Below are positions 25,206 to 27,881 of a stretch of DNA of 27,881 bases, in pieces. Origin of the DNA: an uncultured Planctomycetia bacterium (GTDB lineage Bacteria > Planctomycetota > UBA1135 > GCA-002686595); contig CALFYL010000423.1 of assembly GCA_937952135.1 (NCBI GenBank), positions 1 to 27,881 on the forward strand. The letters run 5' to 3'. A program made the position numbers and the translations under genes. The notes below the pieces were generated by a model, which worked only from the letters and a program-made list of their open reading frames with translations, was not told where the DNA came from and did not search any database. The first letter of the stretch is position 1. The number at the start of each line of letters is the position of its first letter.

Positions 25206-26861
25206 ATGACTCAAGACCTGGGCGAATACCTCGTCGCGAAGAGCGTGATCTCGTCGGAGCATCTGCGCGACGCGCTGACCCAGACGCGCGGCGGCGGCGA
25301 TCTGGGGGAGGTTCTGGTGCGCATCGGCGCCTGCGACGAGGCCGCTGTCGCCCGCGCGTGGGGCGGCATGCTGTCGCTGCCCTTCGTGGATCTGACCAAG
25401 GGCTCGATCCCGCCCGCCACCCTCGAACGCATTCCGGCCGAGTTCGCCCGCGAGCAAGGGGTGCTGCCGGTGCTCGAGCGCAACGGCAAGCTGGTGGTCG
25501 CGATCGACAACCCGCTCAAGCGGATCGTCGTCGACCAGTTGCAGTTCCAACTGGGCGGCGAGGTGGCCTGCGCCATGGCCGCGAAGACAGCGCTGAAGCG
25601 CGCGCTCGAACGCTACTACGGCGCGGCCCCCGAGCAAGGCGTCGCCGAGTCGCTCAAGTCCGAAGCCGCCGACGAAGGGGACGACGCTCCGATCATCCGG
25701 CTGGTGTCGCGCATGTTCCAGGACGCGCTCAACATGCGCGCGTCGGACATCCACGTCGAACCTACGCCGTCGGTGCTGCGCGTGCGCTACCGCGTCGACG
25801 GGGTGCTGCGCGTCGTCGCCGAGCACCCGCCGCATCTCTCGAGCCCGTTGATCAGCCGCCTGAAGATCATGGCGGAGATGGACATCGCCGAGAAGCGCAA
25901 GCCGCAGGACGGCCGCATCGGACTCGAGCTCAAGGGCAAGAGCATCGACGTGCGTTGCTCGCTGCTGCCGACGAACCACGGCGAGTCGATGGTGATGCGC
26001 CTGCTCGACCGCTCCTCGAGCCTGATCGGGCTCAAGGAACTCGGCTTCGAGGAAGAGGAGTACAAGTGGTTCCGGCGCGTGATCTCGCGGCCCAACGGCA
26101 TCGTGCTCGTCACCGGCCCGACGGGTTCGGGCAAGACGACGACCCTGTACGCGGCGCTGAGCGAGCTCAACCGGCCGGACGTGAAGATCATCACGGCCGA
26201 GGACCCGGTCGAGTACCACATCGCGGGCATCAACCAGGTCCAGGTGCACCCGCGCATCGGGCTGAGCTTCGGACGCGTGCTCAAGGCGATGTTGCGCGCG
26301 GCGCCGAACATCATCCTCGTCGGCGAGATCCGCGACGTGGAGACGGCCGAGATCGCGATCCAGGCCTCGCTCACGGGCCACCTGGTGTTCTCGACCCTGC
26401 ACACGAACGATGCGGCGAGCGCGCTCACGCGTCTGATCGACATGGGCGTCAAGCCGTTCCTCGTGTCGGCGGCGGTGCAGGCGGTGATCGCGCAGCGCCT
26501 CGTGCGGCGCCTGTGCCGCGAGTGTTCGCAGGAATACTCGCCCACCGAAGCCGAGTTGCGCGCGCTCGACCTCGACCCGCGGCTCTTCGCCGGCCGCAAA
26601 TTCCGCCAGCCGCGCGGCTGCCCCGAGTGCGAGCGCACGGGGTACCGCGGACGCCTCGGCGTGTTCGAAGTGCTGGAGATGGACGAGACGTTGCGCGAGA
26701 TGACCTTCCGCGGCGCCAGCCTCGAGGACGTGCGCGCGACCGCGCTCGCGTCGCGACGGCTCCGGCCGCTGATCGCCGACGGCGCGCGCAAGGTCGTCTC
26801 CGGCCAGACGACCGTTTCCGAAGTGCTGCGGGTGACCCGCGCAGCCGAGGCCAGCCTCTAG
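25206..26861 (+). CDS. GspE/PilB-type secretion or pilus assembly ATPase
   Basis: The 551-aa protein is a full-length type II secretion/type IV pilus extension ATPase. The N-terminal GspE/PilB domain covers about 1-140 (GDLGEVLVRIGACDE and so on). The core follows: ASDIHVEPTPSVLRVRYRVDG (179-199), Walker A GPTGSGKTTT (304-313), the Asp-box AEDPVEYHIAG (331-341), Walker B IILVGEIRDVET (369-380) and the His-box TGHLVFSTLHTND (390-402). A zinc-binding tetracysteine is present (C437, C440, C472, C475). The usual LRQDPD reads LRAAPN (363-368), a variant seen in some ATPases of this family. The protein drives assembly of pseudopili or pili from the cytoplasmic face. The next gene, 107 bp on, is a PilT, so a pilus system is more likely than secretion alone. 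Confidence 0.95.
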   Translation: MTQDLGEYLVAKSVISSEHLRDALTQTRGGGDLGEVLVRIGACDEAAVARAWGGMLSLPFVDLTKGSIPPATLERIPAEFAREQGVLPVLERNGKLVVAIDNPLKRIVVDQLQFQLGGEVACAMAAKTALKRALERYYGAAPEQGVAESLKSEAADEGDDAPIIRLVSRMFQDALNMRASDIHVEPTPSVLRVRYRVDGVLRVVAEHPPHLSSPLISRLKIMAEMDIAEKRKPQDGRIGLELKGKSIDVRCSLLPTNHGESMVMRLLDRSSSLIGLKELGFEEEEYKWFRRVISRPNGIVLVTGPTGSGKTTTLYAALSELNRPDVKIITAEDPVEYHIAGINQVQVHPRIGLSFGRVLKAMLRAAPNIILVGEIRDVETAEIAIQASLTGHLVFSTLHTNDAASALTRLIDMGVKPFLVSAAVQAVIAQRLVRRLCRECSQEYSPTEAELRALDLDPRLFAGRKFRQPRGCPECERTGYRGRLGVFEVLEMDETLREMTFRGASLEDVRATALASRRLRPLIADGARKVVSGQTTVSEVLRVTRAAEASL

Positions 26862-26886
26862 CGCCGCGCTCGACGCGTGGATCCGA

Positions 26887-26904
26887 GCCGCGCACACGCG
26901 CGGC
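26887..26904 (+). terminator. Hairpin between the two pilus ATPase genes
   Basis: GCCGCGC-ACAC-GCGCGGC forms a 7-bp stem with a 4-nt loop, 26 bp after the first ATPase's stop. It may reduce read-through or protect an mRNA end; without a T-tract, termination is unproven. Confidence 0.4.
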
Positions 26905-26968
26905 CGCGCTCACGGATACCAACCCCCATCCCACCGACACCGACAGCCCCGAGACGGAGACGAAGCGA

Positions 26969-27881
26969 GTGGACCCGAAGGCTTTGATGGCGGTCGTGAT
27001 CGAGCGAGGCGCCTCCGACCTGCACCTCAACCCCGGCCGTCCGCCGGTGATCCGTCAGAACGGCGAGCTGGTCTCGATTCCCGGCGCGCCGGTGCTCGAC
27101 GACGCCGCCAACCAGACGCTTTGCCGCGCGCTGTGCAACGACGCGCAGTGGGACGAGATCGCGCGCATCGGCACCACGGACTTCGGCATCGCGCACGAGA
27201 GCGGCAACCGCTTCCGCGCGAGCGTGTTCCGCCAGCGCGGCCGCTTCTCGGCGGTGCTGCGCCTGATCCCGAACAAGCTCCTGTCCTTCGAGCAGATCGG
27301 GCTCCCGGAGGCGGCGAAGGACGTGCTGCGCCGGCCGCGCGGACTGGTGCTCGTCACCGGCCCGACGGGCTCGGGCAAGACCACGACGCTCGCGACGATG
27401 ATCGACTGGATCAACCAGAATCTCGACCGCCACATCGTCACCGTCGAGGACCCGATCGAGTACTACCACTCGCACAAGAAGAGCCTGGTGACGCAGCGCG
27501 AGCTCGGCGCGGACGTGCCCAGCTTCCCCGAGGCGATCCGCCGCGCGCTGCGCCAGGACCCCGACGTGATCCTGCTCGGCGAAATGCGCGACCTCGACAC
27601 GATTTCGGCCGCGATCACGGCCGCCGAGACCGGCCACCTCGTGTTCGGCACGCTGCACACCACCGGCAGTTCGCGCACGGTCGATCGCATCATCGACGCC
27701 TACCCGACGAACCAGCAGGAGCAGGTGCGCGCGCAGCTCTCGGTGTCGATCGTCGCCGTCATCAGCCAGGTGCTCCTGCCGCGCAAGGACAAACGAGGCC
27801 GCGTGGCGGCCTTCGAGGTGATGCTCATGACGCCCGCGATCGGCAACCTGATCCGCAAGAACGAGACGAACAAGATCCAGT
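26969..27881 (+). CDS. pilT: PilT twitching-motility retraction ATPase, 3' end cut by window edge
   Basis: The first 304 residues are present (family length about 345-370). The order is: MALVVxERGASDLHL-type N-terminus (MAVVIERGASDLHL, 7-20), NRFRASVFRQRG (80-91), Walker A GPTGSGKTTT (131-140), Asp-box VEDPIEYYH (159-167), Walker B LRQDPDVILLGEMRD (194-208), His-box TGHLVFGTLHTT (221-232), and AIGNLIRKNET (290-300), matching the PilT C-terminal motif AIRNLIRE. PilT hexamers depolymerise type IV pili. The GTG at 26969 is taken as start because GGAG (26956-26959) lies 9 bp upstream and the protein then begins as other PilTs do. It follows the GspE/PilB-type ATPase gene, so the two motors probably serve the same machine. 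Confidence 0.95.
   Translation, partial: MDPKALMAVVIERGASDLHLNPGRPPVIRQNGELVSIPGAPVLDDAANQTLCRALCNDAQWDEIARIGTTDFGIAHESGNRFRASVFRQRGRFSAVLRLIPNKLLSFEQIGLPEAAKDVLRRPRGLVLVTGPTGSGKTTTLATMIDWINQNLDRHIVTVEDPIEYYHSHKKSLVTQRELGADVPSFPEAIRRALRQDPDVILLGEMRDLDTISAAITAAETGHLVFGTLHTTGSSRTVDRIIDAYPTNQQEQVRAQLSVSIVAVISQVLLPRKDKRGRVAAFEVMLMTPAIGNLIRKNETNKIQ

Overview
The window is very GC-rich DNA (by eye close to 70% G+C) with strongly G/C-biased third codon positions, from a didermic bacterium. Outer-membrane and envelope proteins are common: a TonB-dependent receptor, two lipoproteins, a DUF1573 protein and secretion/pilus ATPases. Many genes lack a Shine-Dalgarno sequence. The protein mix (DUF1573 with a CGC motif, Ski2-like DEVH helicase, degenerate GGDEF protein, a secretion ATPase with LRAAPN in place of LRQDPD) suggests a high-GC member of the Planctomycetota or a neighbouring lineage. 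That placement is inference; the rplM, rpsI and yebC genes could settle it.

Layout. Positions 1-4991 hold three minus-strand genes: a membrane protein cut by the left edge, a TonB-dependent receptor, and a GT-C-like polytopic membrane protein. A TPR lipoprotein (5073-6074) diverges from the last of these. Positions 6137-11286 hold four more minus-strand genes: a small two-TM protein, a radical SAM/SPASM protein, an exported alpha/beta-hydrolase-like protein without its catalytic residues, and a Ski2-type DEVH helicase. Positions 11599-19788 are plus-strand: an 82-aa orphan; a tight three-gene envelope operon headed by a FtsQ/DivIB-like protein; rplM-rpsI; yebC; a receiver-like/degenerate GGDEF protein; and an exported M28 peptidase. 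This last gene converges on minus-strand ppdK (19890-22724), which follows a small lipoprotein gene. From 23708 a DUF1573 protein, a GspE/PilB-type ATPase and a PilT ATPase (cut by the right edge) run on the plus strand.

How they fit together. The clearest functional units are the ribosomal pair rplM-rpsI, the GspE/PilB plus PilT pair (extension and retraction motors of a type IV pilus-like machine), and the FtsQ-like/6-TM/exported-protein operon (13152-13763 and 13760-14785 overlap by 4 bp). The other genes look like single transcription units. Several are closed by long GC-rich hairpins without a T-tract, the best being 9179-9214, 19827-19871 and 25099-25139. No RNA genes, insertion sequences, CRISPR arrays or phage genes were seen.

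The most unusual items are two apparent pseudo-enzymes (7789-8715 and 17100-18092), the FtsQ-like operon, and short direct-repeat arrays just upstream of rplM and of the DUF1573 gene. No clearly new multi-gene system is evident; the FtsQ-like operon is the best candidate for one.
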